Source of the DNA: Burkholderia diffusa
GTDB taxonomy: Bacteria > Pseudomonadota > Gammaproteobacteria > Burkholderiales > Burkholderiaceae
Reading direction: 5' to 3'
Length of the DNA stretch: 64,000 nt
Assembly (NCBI RefSeq): GCF_902499115.1
Contig: NZ_CABVPN010000016.1
Coordinates: forward strand, 115,992-179,991
Both the position numbers and the translations under genes were made by a program. The notes under the pieces are model-generated. The model was not told where the DNA came from. It made no database searches and saw only the letters and a list, made by a program, of their open reading frames with translations. Positions 33,723 through 44,757 of the stretch are shown here, in pieces (within the stretch, counting starts at the first letter, position 1; the number at the start of each line of letters is the position of its first letter).

Positions 33723-36700
33723 TCACTTCCGTGGCGTCGAAATGATTCGCCCATCTGGCATGAATGTACGAGTTACGCTGGGATCAGAGACGATCAGCGG
33801 CCGGCCTTGCTTTGCGGCTTCGGCTTGGTAAAACGCCTGACAATCAGTACACATCGCACGGGACACATCCACTTGGGCTGCATCAGGATTGTTTACAATC
33901 GATTGCTTTTCAGCGTGCGAAGCACTGTATTGGCCTGCCACGCCTTGATCCATCGCCCCGGCAGGACGAAGTGTGTGACCGATTTCAGCCGCGCGGTCAG
34001 CAACACTGCTTGGGTCTACGTAAGTATAACCGTCTGGAAGATTTGCACCGTATCCACTAATCGTGTTCGTCGTTCCGTCTGTAGCTACAGTCTTGTTTTG
34101 AAGTCGTGCCGGCAGCTTATCGTAAAGGGCTTGCGAACTACCCGTGATGTTCGTCGACGTGTCACCGCCGTTTGATCCGGACGAATCTTGATTGTTACCT
34201 GTAGAGAGCATGGCGTTAGGCGGTGCGCCGCGAGAAGCCCCCTGCGCAATACTGCCAACTTGACCCGCAGTCGAATCGACAAGTACGACTCCAGGATTTG
34301 CGGCAGGCGGTTCGCCACCTTTCGCTCCAATGACCCCATTGAGGCCGTTCGCCGTGCCTCTCGCTATTTGAGTCGACGCGGGCTGCGACATTGTTGCCTT
34401 AGTGTCAGCCTGCGCCATTCCAAGGAGCTGCCCGCCCCAGCGAGTAATATCGTCAACCGGGTGCCCGTACGTTTCCTTAGCCCAATTGACAAAGCTATCC
34501 TTCGCCTGCTTGATTGTGTCAAGGAGTTCGCTTCCCGTGCTGCAAGTTCCGTTGACATTGCATTGGCTACGGTTATACAAGTCGGCATTCGATGCTGTAA
34601 ACGCACCCGATGTACCGCCAATAAGTGCGCCGCCGGCTCCTGCAAGGACGTTCGACAAAACGTTGCCTGCCAGTAGCGAACCTGTACTGTTGCCGACTGC
34701 ATCAGCAAGGCTATTCAACTTCCCCGCCACCGTTGCCGACAGTGCAGCTCCTGCGGCCCCTGCAAACACGTTACCACCGCCCAACCCTGCAAGCGCGGCT
34801 CCCCCTGCCGTATGTAACAGCACGCGGTTTGAGCCCCCTTCCGCCCACGAATCGGCTTCAGCCTGATACGCGGCCTGTGATGTCGCGTCACCAGCAGCCT
34901 TGGCTGCATCGGCTTCGCGTTGGGCTTCCTTTTGCTTCGTATCGGCATAGGCACCGATACCTTGCGCGACGACCTGACCAGCTGCCTGTCCGGCGTTCAT
35001 AAGGTCCGCCTGCTGATTCAACAGGTTCTGCACGTCCGGCGTCTTCGACACCGTGCCATTCAGGTTCGACGTATCGCGATTCAGGTTCGCCAAGTCCTGC
35101 GTCTGACCGGCCTGATTCTCGATGATGATCGTGCCCGTGCTGACGCCGCTACGCGTGGTCGCGTTCTCGCTTCCACTATCCGACTGCGAAATCATCGGCG
35201 TCACACCACCCGAGCCGCTCACCGATCCAGTTCCGATCGCCTTGCCGGTCACGCCAAAGCCTGCGCCGGCACTAAAGCCGCTGCTGTCGGCGTTGTAGGT
35301 CGAATGGTTCGCGATGTCGCTCGTCGTCAGCGTCCCCGTCGTCAATGTGTTCTTCGACGGATCGGCCGTGCTGGTGATTACTGCGCCCGTCAAGTCCGTA
35401 TTGCCCTTGACGTTCACATTGAATCCACCGTCGCCCGCCTGAATCCCTGCCTGTTCGTTCACGCCCGCGTAATTGCCGTTCGCGCTGCCATGCTGTGAGC
35501 TGAAACTCGCACTGCCGCCGCCCATTGTGCTGACACTGATGCCGCCTCCGGCGCTGCTTTGATGCGCGCTGCTGACGGTCGTATCCTGCACACTGCGAAT
35601 ATTCAGGTTGCCGCCCACGTCGGCCGTGACCGCGCGACCCGACACGTCCGAACCAATGATGTTGGTATCGCCTCCGCTCACCATCGTGACGCTGTTCGCA
35701 CCAGTCACGTGCGAATTGTTCTGCATCGCCGCGTCGCTGTTGCCGTCACCGTGCGCGCGCGACATCGATGCCGAAACGCCGATGCCGTTCGTACCGATCG
35801 ACACACCAACGCTGCTGCCCGACGACGAATTCGAGCTACGCGTCGAATCGGTGTTCGTCGTGTTTTGCAGGTCGATCTGGTTCTTTGCAGCGAGCAGCAC
35901 GTCTTTGCCGGACACGTTCGAGCCAGCGACCGTAATGTTGCCGCTACCCGGCGTGCCATTGCCCGTCGCAACCAACGAAGTCGTACCACCTGCGCCGAGG
36001 TTCGAACCGCGCTGCGTCGTCTGGTTTTCCGACGTGTCCAAGCGGCTATGGCTCGATCCGACGCTCACCTGGACACCAATGCTCGGCGTACCACCGCCCG
36101 CAAGTGCACCGCCAGTCAGGCCGGCGACGCCCATCGCAGCATTGCCGGCCGCTGCGATCGCGTGCAGCGCAGTAGCGCGGCTATCGCCGCTGCCGCTCTT
36201 GGCGGCTTGCGCCTGTTGGTAAGCACCATTGATCGCATCGCCGACGCTACCCGACAAACCGAGCGTGACGCCGCTGCTGCTCGTCTCTTGGCTATGCGTT
36301 TTGTTCGCGGTGTCCGTCGCCGAGTCGATCACGATATTCGATGCCGCGCCGGTCAGGTTCTTTCCGGCGATCAGATCGCTACCGGTCACGTGCAGCGTAT
36401 CGCCGGCCGTGACATTCAGGTTACCGTTGAGCGACCCGACCGTGCTCGCGTTGTTCGTGACGGACGATGCATGATCCGTTTCCTTCCGCGACTGCGTGCC
36501 GATGCTGACAGTCAGCCCGCTCGTTCCCAAACCCGAATGCGTTTCACGGTAGTAGCTGTCTTGCGAGACCGCATCCTTCGAGGTCGTGATGTTGACGTTG
36601 TTCGTCGCGGCGAGATTCACGTCGTTCGTGCCGACGACCGTGCTGCCCTGAACAGTCAGATCATGCCCCGACTGAATGTTGACGGTGTTGCCCGACACCG

Positions 36701-39700
36701 TGCTGCCGACGCCTACATTAGCGTGCGTGTCGGTCATCCCATCGGTCTTCGTGCTGCTGACGAAGCTGCCGCGTTGGACTTGCACCGACTGGTACTTGTC
36801 GTGTTCCTCGCGGGCCTCGTTGATCGTGACGTTGCCCGTCGCAGCGATATTTGCCGCGCCGGAACCGTTCTCGACGCCGTCCGTCATACCCGCCGTCAGA
36901 GCGGAGCCGGTCAACGTCACGTTGCCCTTGGACTTGTCGGCACTCACAGCCGCAAGCGTCGCGTTTCCGCCCGCCGTGAATTGCGTGCCGACCGCATGCT
37001 CGTCGTAGTTGTGATCCGTTTCTTTTCGCGTATTACTGTCCGCCGCGACGTTATCAAGCTTCGCCGTATCCGCGACGGTTGTCGCCGTCAGGTTGCCACC
37101 AGCGATCACCGACAGATCCTTGCCGGACGAAACCGTCGCACCCTTGAGCGTCGTATCGTTGCCGCTTTGCATCGCCAAGCCGCCGCCAGCGGTTATCCCG
37201 CTCGTCACGTTCTTCGTCGTCGACTCTTCCCAATGATGCTGATCGTTCAGATACATCGACTGGTTCGTGGTCGACTGAACCGTATCGACGTTGATATTCC
37301 GGCCCGCCGTCACCAGCGCATCGCCGCCAGCCGACAAATTCGCGCCGTGAAGCGTCAGATCGCGACCGGCTTGTACGGCCAGATCGCCGGTCGCCGAGAT
37401 CGTCCCCTGCTGGCCGATTAAGCTCGTATTGACCTTGCTCGCGCCCGATGCGCCGGTTGCGCCTACGGCATCGACCAGCGTCGTGTTGACGATATCGCGG
37501 CCGGCCATCACGGCAACCCGGTTGCCGGAAATCTGGCCCGACGCGTTGACGACATCGTTGCTCGCCGACACGACGGTCGTGCCGTTCTTGGCGCTGCTCG
37601 AAATCGTGCCGCCACGGTTCAAGATATCCGTCGCCGTCAGGACGGTTTTTGTGCCGCCCTTGATCACGCCCGAATTCGTCGTGCTACCCGCCGTATGGAT
37701 CTCGACATCGTCCGCGGCGATCAATGCACCGGTCGGTTGCAGGTCATTCGCGTGAGTCTGCGCCATGTAGACGACCGGGGCCAGCACGTGCGTCGTACTG
37801 CCATCGGGCAGGGTCACGGTCTGGTCGACCAGCCACACGATATCGCTCGTGAGCGCATCCATTTGGGCGGCCGTCAGTGCCATGCCCGGCACCAGGCCGA
37901 ACTCCTTCGCGTAGTTCACGCCGTTGGTCATCAACGCGCGATACTCATCTTCGGCGCTCGCGTAGCCCGGCAGGAAGGTGCGTCCCGTCAACTGCGTGAT
38001 CTGGTTGCGCACCATCTGCTGCTCGTACATCCCGTCGCCCAACCGCTTTTCGATACTCGCCGGATTCAGGTTCAACTGCCCGAGCATGTAGTCGCTCGAG
38101 ATGAACTTCGTGTAGCTGGTCAGGCGTGGATCCGTCACGATCAGATACGGCTGCCCCGGCGCGGGATTGATCGAATACATGCCGCTCGTCGGCAACGTAA
38201 TCGACAATGCACCCTTGGCGCTCGCGACCGACTGCAGTGCGGGGACCGTCGTCGTGCCGCTTGCGGTGCCGACCTTGGTCTGGTTGCCGCCCGACACCCC
38301 TTGATTGGCGGCGTTGCTACCGAGCGTACCGCCCGTCGCACCGGTGGCCGAGTTTTGCGCGGCGACGTTCTGGTTATTGACGTTCTGCGCGTTGATCGAC
38401 ACCGATTGGTTCGCGATGATCGTACCGCCGGTGCCGCCGATTGCGACCGGCGTATAAACGATGGACGGCTCGACGATCGTGCCACGATCCTGCGTCGTGT
38501 CTTCGTTCCACGCGTACATCGACGTAATGTCGTCGCGCTGGTATTGATACAGCGTACGACCGACGTTGTTCACCGTCGTGCCGCCATAGCTGCCACTACC
38601 GACGGATCCGCCTTGCTGGGTGCTGCCAATCTGAATCGACTTGCCCGCCGTGATCGCGCTGTAATTGTTGTTGATCGTTCCGACGTTCGCCATCGTGATA
38701 CTGCCGCCGGCCACGAGCTGCGCTTGCTGCGCCTGACTCGTCACCTTGTCCTGCTGGACAGTGGTCGTCGTATCGCGCCAGATCTCGACTCGTTGATAGC
38801 CGTTATGGCCGTCGCTGCGGGTCACATACTCCGAATCCGGCACATAGTTCACGTGCGGGTCATACGCATCCCAATAATTGACCGTAACCGTCCCGTCCGC
38901 ATTCGTCGTCAGCGTGTTGTAGTAGATCGTCTGCTGCTGCCCGTTCACGTTCACGACGAGCACCTTGTCGGTCGCGTTCGGCCCGGACGTTTGCGACACG
39001 ACTTGCGAAGGACTATAGGTTGAAGTCAACGGCGTCTTGTAGCCATTCACCCACATCGCCTGCGAGCAGCCCCCGTTCGGATCTGCATTCATCGTCGCGC
39101 ATACGATGTACTTCTGGCGCTTGGTTTCGTGCTTGCTAGACGTGCTCGTCGTTTCGGTCGTGACCGTCGGTGCGGGACGCGTATTGGTGAACGTGCCGGC
39201 AGCCAGTTCAATGTTGCCCTGCGCTTCGATCGTGGACTGGTCGTTCAGCACGTTTTGCGTGCGGTTCGCGAGGAAACCATTTGCATCACGCTGACCGTTC
39301 GCCGCGATATTGATATCGCCGACGCTGTACAGGTTTGCGCCGCCGGTGTTCGACAACTGATTCGTCGCATACAGATTCAGCTGGTTCGCAGCGGCGAAGA
39401 CAGCAGCGGCGCCGGTGTTGGTGATCGTGGCCGCGTTCGACGTGACGTTGCCACCGATCACGGTTCCAGTATTGTTGAGCGCTGCGCTGTTGGTCGTGAC
39501 CGCATCGCCTTCAATGCGGCCCGCGTTATTGATCGTGCCGCCGTTGGCGTTGACCGTCGTGTTCGCGGAATTCAGGTCCGCGCCGCTCTGGTTGTCGACG
39601 TTCGCAGCATTCACCGTGAGCGCACCATTGGCGTCCATCACGCCTTGGTTCGTCAGCTTGCCCGACGTGGAAAACGTCAGGTCGCCATTCGCGTGCAGCC

Positions 39701-42700
39701 TGTTCGCTGCCGTCTGCGTATAGTCGCTGCCAAGCGTCACTACACCGTTGCGGCCCGCGACGATCGACCCGTCACCGGTCAACGTGCCACTCGTCAACGA
39801 CAGATCCTGATCGCTACCAATCGCACCACCCTGGTTCGACAGAGCGCCGGTTTGAATCGATACGCTGCCGCCGCTACCCGCGTCATTGCCGAGTTTGCCC
39901 GACGTATTGTCGACCGATGCGGCTTGCACCAAAAGGACACCATTTGCGCGAACCGAGCCATTCTGGTTCGACAGCGTAGCGTTCGGACCAACAAAGTTCA
40001 GGTTGTTCCCTGCCGACAGGACACCCGCATTGTTGTTCGCGCTGCTGCCGACGTTCAGTGTCAGATCATGGCCGGCGAGCGTTTGGGCGCCCTGCGCGTT
40101 CGTGAGAGCCTGCGTAGTCAGCGTGACGTCACCGTTGCCGCCGATCGTACCGGCACCCGCTGTACCGGACGCATTCGTGTTCGTAATCGATGCACCGCCG
40201 TCGATCGTCGTTGCCCCGCTGCCGATGTTGGCGATGCGCGCGTCACTATTGTCGATGCTGGCTCCAGACAGGTCGAGCGTCGACGTCACGCCATTCGCTT
40301 CGATTTGACCCGCATGGTTGTTCACCGCACCTTGCGCGCGGACTTTCAGATTCCCGTTCGACTGGATCAGGCCCGCCGCGTTCGCGAGCGCGCCATTCGA
40401 CTGCACCGACAACGACTGCGATGCGAGCAGCGAGCCGCCGGAATTGTCGACGCTGCCAGCGTTGACCGAGACGTCGCCGTTACCGCCGATCGTGCCGTTC
40501 GCCGTATTGGTCAACGCGTTCGTCGCCGTGACCGACAACGCGCCTGAGCCGAGTTGCTTAATTGAGCCGCCGTCGTTCGACAGGCTGTCACCGGACACCC
40601 TGAGACCGTTACTGGCTTCGACCGTGCCGGCGCGATTGTTAATCGCCGATTGCGCTTTCAGCACAAGGCTGTCTGCGCCGATATAGCCGCCCGCACTGTT
40701 GTCGAGCGACTGCACATCGAGCGCGGCCTGCCGCTGAGCCGACAGCACACCCGCTTGATTCGACACGGCGGCGGCCGTCAGCTTCATCGCGCCATTGGTC
40801 GCGATCATGCCGCCTTGGTTCGAGACAGCACCCGTGCCGACGGTCAACGTGCCGCTGCCGGCATGCGCGATCTTGCCGTGGTCGTTGATCAATGCGGCCG
40901 GCGTCAGGCTGAGGTCGGTACTGTTCGTTTGAACGGTTCCCGAGCTATTGTCCAGCGTGCCCGAAACCGCGATCGTTGCCGGTCCCGAGCCGGTCTGCGT
41001 GATCGAGCCCGACTGATTTTTGAGATTGGTCGCCGTCAGCGACAACTGGCTGGCCTGAATTGCCCCTGCACTGTTGTCCAGACTGGCCGCGCGAACGTTT
41101 GCCAACGCACCTGCGGAAATGCTGCCTGCTGCATTAGTGAGCGCTGTGCCGGCATCGATCGTCGCATTCTGGCCTGCCGCCAGCGAACCGTTGCCGTTGT
41201 CGACCGATTGCGCACCGACAGCCAAATCGGTGTTCGCGCTGATTGATCCATGGTTCGCGAGGCTGCCCGCCTGAATCGTGACAGAGCCGTCACCACCGAT
41301 CACACCGCCTTGTGCGCCGTTCGCTGTCGTACCCGCAGCGTTCGTGAGCTGGCCGCTCGTTGCGATGGACAGGCCGTCGCCATTGAGGGACGTCACGCGC
41401 CCGGCCGAGTTATCCAAGGATGCGCCGCCGACGCTCATCCGGCCCGCGCTCTGGATGATGCCCTGTTGGTTCAGGATCGCACCACCGTGGACGTCCGCCG
41501 TGCTTTGCGACACCAGTGTGCCGGCTTGATTTGCGATCTGTCCGGCCGACTGCACCGACAACGGCCCCTGGGACGATACCGTGCCGCCTTGGTTCGAAAC
41601 GCTGCCTGCCGTCAACGTCGCGCTGCTCTGGCTCAAAAGATTGCCGTGGTCGTTGATAAGCGCCCCGGCGGCGCTCGCGTTGAGCGCGCCCTGCGCACTC
41701 GTCGTTGCGCTGGAAAGGTTGAGGTCGCCGGCATTGGCGTTCAGCGTCATGCCGCCGTTAGCGGCCGTCTGGCCGCCTGCAAGGTTCACACTGCTGCCAG
41801 TGAGCGTCGCGTTGCCGCCGGCAAGATTCTGGCCCGTCGCGTTCAGTTGGCCGGACGCGGTAATGCTCAGATCGCCGCTGTGGCTCACGGAACCGTCGTT
41901 GTTCACACCTGCGCCGAGTGCGCCGGTTGAACTGACGGTTGCGGCGCTGATCGTCGTATTCTGCTGCGCTGCGAGCGTGCCGCTATTAGACAGCGTCCCG
42001 CTGGCCGCTACGTTCGCGCTCTGCTGCGCGTAGGTCGTCCCCGTATTCTGGACATCGCTACCGTTCGCCGTAAGATTGCCGCTTGCGATCGTCTTGCCGG
42101 ACAGCACAAGCTGCCCGTTCGACTGGAGCGTCAGATCCCCGGCCTGCGCGGCAATCGTGCCGGCGTTCGCCACGCCGACACCATTCTGATTAGCGACAAG
42201 AAACACCCTATTGGCGTACATTCCGCCCAATTGACCAACGTCAATTGCGATTGCCGGTGCAGGGCTGCCGTCCTGAATCGGCGTCGTGGCGAGCGTATCG
42301 TGATTGACTTGGTTCGGACCGGCGATTACGTTCAGATTTTTCGCGTAAATCGCCGCATTTGCCTGAACCGCACGGGCGATAATGTCAACTTGATCGACAT
42401 TGGCCGCATTCAAACCCGCGCCGGACACGGTGACGAGGCCGCGATTTACATTAAAGCCAGCTACCGAACCGTCAGCACCGTAATACGGCACCCCGGTTGT
42501 CAAGACAGCGCGCGAGGTATTAATAAAACCGCCACCGTCGACCAGGAGGCCAGCGGAATTCGATAAGATAATCTCGGCTTTGGGGCCCGCTATCTCAACA
42601 TACCCCCTGAGAACCGAGGGATTATTGCTATTAACCTGATTAACAATAATCCGCGCAGAATCGTTGGGTCCGAAATTCGGGTTCCCGTTGATATATCCCG

Positions 42701-43091
42701 CTTGTTGCGTGTTGACGATCGTCGGCGAATTATTGAGTATCGCGCCGGGTTTCTGCACGTCGAACTGATTATAGGTGTTTAAAGAAACACCTGAACTTCC
42801 CGGCTTATTAATATTGACTTGTGGCAATCCATTTTGCGTCTGGATCACCGAGGGCGCATGCACACCGCCACCGACAATTTGCGCATCAGCCCATATCGGC
42901 GTCGCGCCGACCGCAATCAGGGATGCCAATGCGATGCTCCGGAGGGCAAATCGCACAATCGATTCGCGCTCAACCGCCGCCCCACGCGTCTCGCCACGAC
43001 CCGCGTTGCCCGACGCATTGGCTGTCTCTTCGACGGCAATCAACATGCCGCGTACACGGCTGTACACCAAACGGTAGTTATTTTGATTCAT
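33723..43091 (-). CDS. bcpA: CdiA/BcpA-type filamentous exoprotein with deaminase-like toxin tip
   Basis: This 3122-aa TpsA protein opens with an extended signal peptide region (MNQNNYRLVYSRVRGMLIAV) and a signal cleavage site near residue 70. A TPS/haemagglutination domain follows (about 71-330) and then hundreds of FHA-like beta-helix repeats ('N..G.i......' units), with imperfect repeats throughout the DNA. NADLYN at about 2835-2840 matches the Burkholderia NxxLYN boundary before the variable toxin. The last 280 residues include SASHAEKQ (His3059, Glu3061) and MCTDCQAF (Cys3081, Cys3084), the zinc and proton-shuttle residues of the deaminase superfamily. It should be delivered to neighbours on contact. 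The exact deaminase family is not assigned. Confidence 0.9.
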   Translation of the reverse strand: MNQNNYRLVYSRVRGMLIAVEETANASGNAGRGETRGAAVERESIVRFALRSIALASLIAVGATPIWADAQIVGGGVHAPSVIQTQNGLPQVNINKPGSSGVSLNTYNQFDVQKPGAILNNSPTIVNTQQAGYINGNPNFGPNDSARIIVNQVNSNNPSVLRGYVEIAGPKAEIILSNSAGLLVDGGGFINTSRAVLTTGVPYYGADGSVAGFNVNRGLVTVSGAGLNAANVDQVDIIARAVQANAAIYAKNLNVIAGPNQVNHDTLATTPIQDGSPAPAIAIDVGQLGGMYANRVFLVANQNGVGVANAGTIAAQAGDLTLQSNGQLVLSGKTIASGNLTANGSDVQNTGTTYAQQSANVAASGTLSNSGTLAAQQNTTISAATVSSTGALGAGVNNDGSVSHSGDLSITASGQLNATGQNLAGGNATLTGSSVNLAGGQTAANGGMTLNANAGDLNLSSATTSAQGALNASAAGALINDHGNLLSQSSATLTAGSVSNQGGTVSSQGPLSVQSAGQIANQAGTLVSQSTADVHGGAILNQQGIIQSAGRMSVGGASLDNSAGRVTSLNGDGLSIATSGQLTNAAGTTANGAQGGVIGGDGSVTIQAGSLANHGSISANTDLAVGAQSVDNGNGSLAAGQNATIDAGTALTNAAGSISAGALANVRAASLDNSAGAIQASQLSLTATNLKNQSGSITQTGSGPATIAVSGTLDNSSGTVQTNSTDLSLTPAALINDHGKIAHAGSGTLTVGTGAVSNQGGMIATNGAMKLTAAAVSNQAGVLSAQRQAALDVQSLDNSAGGYIGADSLVLKAQSAINNRAGTVEASNGLRVSGDSLSNDGGSIKQLGSGALSVTATNALTNTANGTIGGNGDVSVNAGSVDNSGGSLLASQSLSVQSNGALANAAGLIQSNGNLKVRAQGAVNNHAGQIEANGVTSTLDLSGASIDNSDARIANIGSGATTIDGGASITNTNASGTAGAGTIGGNGDVTLTTQALTNAQGAQTLAGHDLTLNVGSSANNNAGVLSAGNNLNFVGPNATLSNQNGSVRANGVLLVQAASVDNTSGKLGNDAGSGGSVSIQTGALSNQGGAIGSDQDLSLTSGTLTGDGSIVAGRNGVVTLGSDYTQTAANRLHANGDLTFSTSGKLTNQGVMDANGALTVNAANVDNQSGADLNSANTTVNANGGTINNAGRIEGDAVTTNSAALNNTGTVIGGNVTSNAATITNTGAAAVFAAANQLNLYATNQLSNTGGANLYSVGDINIAANGQRDANGFLANRTQNVLNDQSTIEAQGNIELAAGTFTNTRPAPTVTTETTSTSSKHETKRQKYIVCATMNADPNGGCSQAMWVNGYKTPLTSTYSPSQVVSQTSGPNATDKVLVVNVNGQQQTIYYNTLTTNADGTVTVNYWDAYDPHVNYVPDSEYVTRSDGHNGYQRVEIWRDTTTTVQQDKVTSQAQQAQLVAGGSITMANVGTINNNYSAITAGKSIQIGSTQQGGSVGSGSYGGTTVNNVGRTLYQYQRDDITSMYAWNEDTTQDRGTIVEPSIVYTPVAIGGTGGTIIANQSVSINAQNVNNQNVAAQNSATGATGGTLGSNAANQGVSGGNQTKVGTASGTTTVPALQSVASAKGALSITLPTSGMYSINPAPGQPYLIVTDPRLTSYTKFISSDYMLGQLNLNPASIEKRLGDGMYEQQMVRNQITQLTGRTFLPGYASAEDEYRALMTNGVNYAKEFGLVPGMALTAAQMDALTSDIVWLVDQTVTLPDGSTTHVLAPVVYMAQTHANDLQPTGALIAADDVEIHTAGSTTNSGVIKGGTKTVLTATDILNRGGTISSSAKNGTTVVSASNDVVNASGQISGNRVAVMAGRDIVNTTLVDAVGATGASGASKVNTSLIGQQGTISATGDLAVQAGRDLTLHGANLSAGGDALVTAGRNINVDTVQSTTNQSMYLNDQHHWEESTTKNVTSGITAGGGLAMQSGNDTTLKGATVSSGKDLSVIAGGNLTATTVADTAKLDNVAADSNTRKETDHNYDEHAVGTQFTAGGNATLAAVSADKSKGNVTLTGSALTAGMTDGVENGSGAANIAATGNVTINEAREEHDKYQSVQVQRGSFVSSTKTDGMTDTHANVGVGSTVSGNTVNIQSGHDLTVQGSTVVGTNDVNLAATNNVNITTSKDAVSQDSYYRETHSGLGTSGLTVSIGTQSRKETDHASSVTNNASTVGSLNGNLNVTAGDTLHVTGSDLIAGKNLTGAASNIVIDSATDTANKTHSQETSSSGVTLGLSGSVGDAINGAYQQAQAAKSGSGDSRATALHAIAAAGNAAMGVAGLTGGALAGGGTPSIGVQVSVGSSHSRLDTSENQTTQRGSNLGAGGTTSLVATGNGTPGSGNITVAGSNVSGKDVLLAAKNQIDLQNTTNTDSTRSSNSSSGSSVGVSIGTNGIGVSASMSRAHGDGNSDAAMQNNSHVTGANSVTMVSGGDTNIIGSDVSGRAVTADVGGNLNIRSVQDTTVSSAHQSSAGGGISVSTMGGGSASFSSQHGSANGNYAGVNEQAGIQAGDGGFNVNVKGNTDLTGAVITSTADPSKNTLTTGTLTTSDIANHSTYNADSSGFSAGAGFGVTGKAIGTGSVSGSGGVTPMISQSDSGSENATTRSGVSTGTIIIENQAGQTQDLANLNRDTSNLNGTVSKTPDVQNLLNQQADLMNAGQAAGQVVAQGIGAYADTKQKEAQREADAAKAAGDATSQAAYQAEADSWAEGGSNRVLLHTAGGAALAGLGGGNVFAGAAGAALSATVAGKLNSLADAVGNSTGSLLAGNVLSNVLAGAGGALIGGTSGAFTASNADLYNRSQCNVNGTCSTGSELLDTIKQAKDSFVNWAKETYGHPVDDITRWGGQLLGMAQADTKATMSQPASTQIARGTANGLNGVIGAKGGEPPAANPGVVLVDSTAGQVGSIAQGASRGAPPNAMLSTGNNQDSSGSNGGDTSTNITGSSQALYDKLPARLQNKTVATDGTTNTISGYGANLPDGYTYVDPSSVADRAAEIGHTLRPAGAMDQGVAGQYSASHAEKQSIVNNPDAAQVDVSRAMCTDCQAFYQAEAAKQGRPLIVSDPSVTRTFMPDGRIISTPRK

Positions 43092-43300
43092 TTTTCTGGT
43101 CTACTCGCAACTTGAGCGACTGCGCCCTACGGATTATCGGATGGCGGCATCTTCTCGCAACCCACGCAGCCGCGTCTCGGCGAGCGGGTCAACAATTGTC
43201 AAACGTCGGGTAAACGCGACAATGATCGGGGCACGGACGCGCTTGCAATTAGAATTTTTGAGCAATTGGCCATCGCGTCTTTCGACACGATGGCCCGCGA

Positions 43301-43655
43301 TTAGAAGAGCCCAGCCGGCTGCGCCGCGTCGCCCCAACTGAAGATAATCAGCTCGTTTCTCTCGACACCCTTGCCTCCGCCGACCGTGTACTGAATCGGC
43401 ACGGTTTCGATATGGAATCCATCGAATACGCGCCGAATGTCGGGATGGTCGTTCAGGCTTACGATCGCACGTCCCTTGATCGAACGCAGTTTCGCGGCCA
43501 TCTTCTCGTACTCGGCAAACGGAAACGCGACGCCATACCCTTCCGTCTCGTAATACGGCGGATCGAGATAGAACAGCGTGTGTGCCCGGTCGTATCGCTC
43601 GATGCATGCGGCCCAATCGAGCCGCTCGACGAATGTGTTCGCGAGCCGCACAGGC
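43301..43655 (-). pseudogene. C-terminal fragment of phage Dam-type DNA adenine methylase
   Basis: The frame reads LANTFVERLDWAACIERYDR, then the class motif IV FYLDPPYYETEGYG, and ends RNELIIFSWGDAAQPAGLF. Only the C-terminal third of a D12-class adenine methyltransferase remains; the N-terminal SAM-binding part is missing. At about 43652-43661 the sequence switches abruptly to a portal-protein frame, so this is a recombination scar, not a gene. Confidence 0.75.
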
Positions 43656-44757
43656 GTCGACCCACCAGCACCAGATCCGCCGACAGAACTGGTGGATGAA
43701 CACGTTCTGCTGCAGCTGCTCGATCGAGCGCCGGAACTCGTTGAGCAACACGCGCAGAACGCGGTCGCTGACATCGCGCAGGTCGCCCGTCAGCACCTCA
43801 TAGGGCATGCCGACCGATGCCGCTGCGGCCATCAGCTGTTGACGCATGAACGGCGCATAGTCGGCACCTGCGCCGGGCGGCGTTGCGAATCGCACGTCCT
43901 CGCCGGGTGCCAGCTCCTGCATTGCGCCCGGCTCCAGCGACACAACCGGCGAGAAGCCGTCGACGTCGAAGTCGATCGGCGCACCTGAGACCGGATCGCC
44001 GAGCGGACCGACTTCCGCCTGCGGCTCCACGATGAAGCCGGCAAAGAGATTGCTCACCTCCTGCCGGAACAGCACCGCGTCGTCGAAGTTGTCCAGCGAA
44101 TGCAGCCGCAGCAGCACCGTCGATAGTTCCGGCACGCCACGCACCTGACCGGGCCGCAGCGCGTGGAACACGTGCGCGATCTCGTCGGCCGGCACGCGCA
44201 CGGTCTGCACCGCATCGCCGGCAAACCGGTTGTACTCACCCGGATGCCGGCGAAGCAGGTGATACGCGACGCGCTCGCCGTCTTCGTTGAACTCGACACC
44301 GTTGATGATCTCGCCGCCTGGAATCGGCTCGTTTTTCGTGACCGGCAGCATGTCCCCTTCGAACAGTTGGATCTGCATCGGCACCGCCAGCCCGGCATTC
44401 GGAGGGCGTAAACGGCGACGCACCAGCACCTCGCCGTCGCTGAAAAATGCCCGCGCTGCGAGCGTTTGCAATCCGTACAAATCATGGTCGCCGTTCGGGT
44501 CCAGCTCGCTCGAGCTGTCGTCCCAAAGTTGCTTTTGCGCACGACGCACGTCCGCGTCCGGATGCCGCGGATGTGCCTGAATGCCGGTGCCAATGGCGTT
44601 CGACACCAACCGGGCGATCGCGGTCTTCGCCCACGGATCATTCCGGATCGCGTCCCGCGCGCGGTGACGCATCAGCGGCAGGTTCTGCACGACCGATGCA
44701 TTCGGGTCGGCACGACAAAGCCGCGCTGCGCGAGAACCGGATACGCGCGGCTCATCG
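43656..44757 (-). pseudogene. Lambda-type phage portal protein fragment
   Basis: The frame has lambda-portal hallmarks: RHRARDAIRNDPWAKTAIAR, GDHDLYGLQTLAARAFFSDG, FHALRPGQVRGVPELSTVLL and GMPYEVLTGDLRDVSDRVLR with FIHQFCRRIW. Portal proteins form the DNA entry ring of the capsid. Here the N-terminus is shifted out of frame and the C-terminus is replaced by the Dam methylase tail at about 43655, so it is a relic. Confidence 0.8.

Noticed and set aside
35559..37421. 620-aa and other long plus-strand frames inside bcpA
   Set aside because: Antisense shadows of the repetitive exoprotein; they have no starts with ribosome binding sites and no family features.
35000..42800. Possible CRISPR array because of the many short repeats
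   Set aside because: The repeats are degenerate and in frame with the beta-helix repeats of the exoprotein, without regular spacers.
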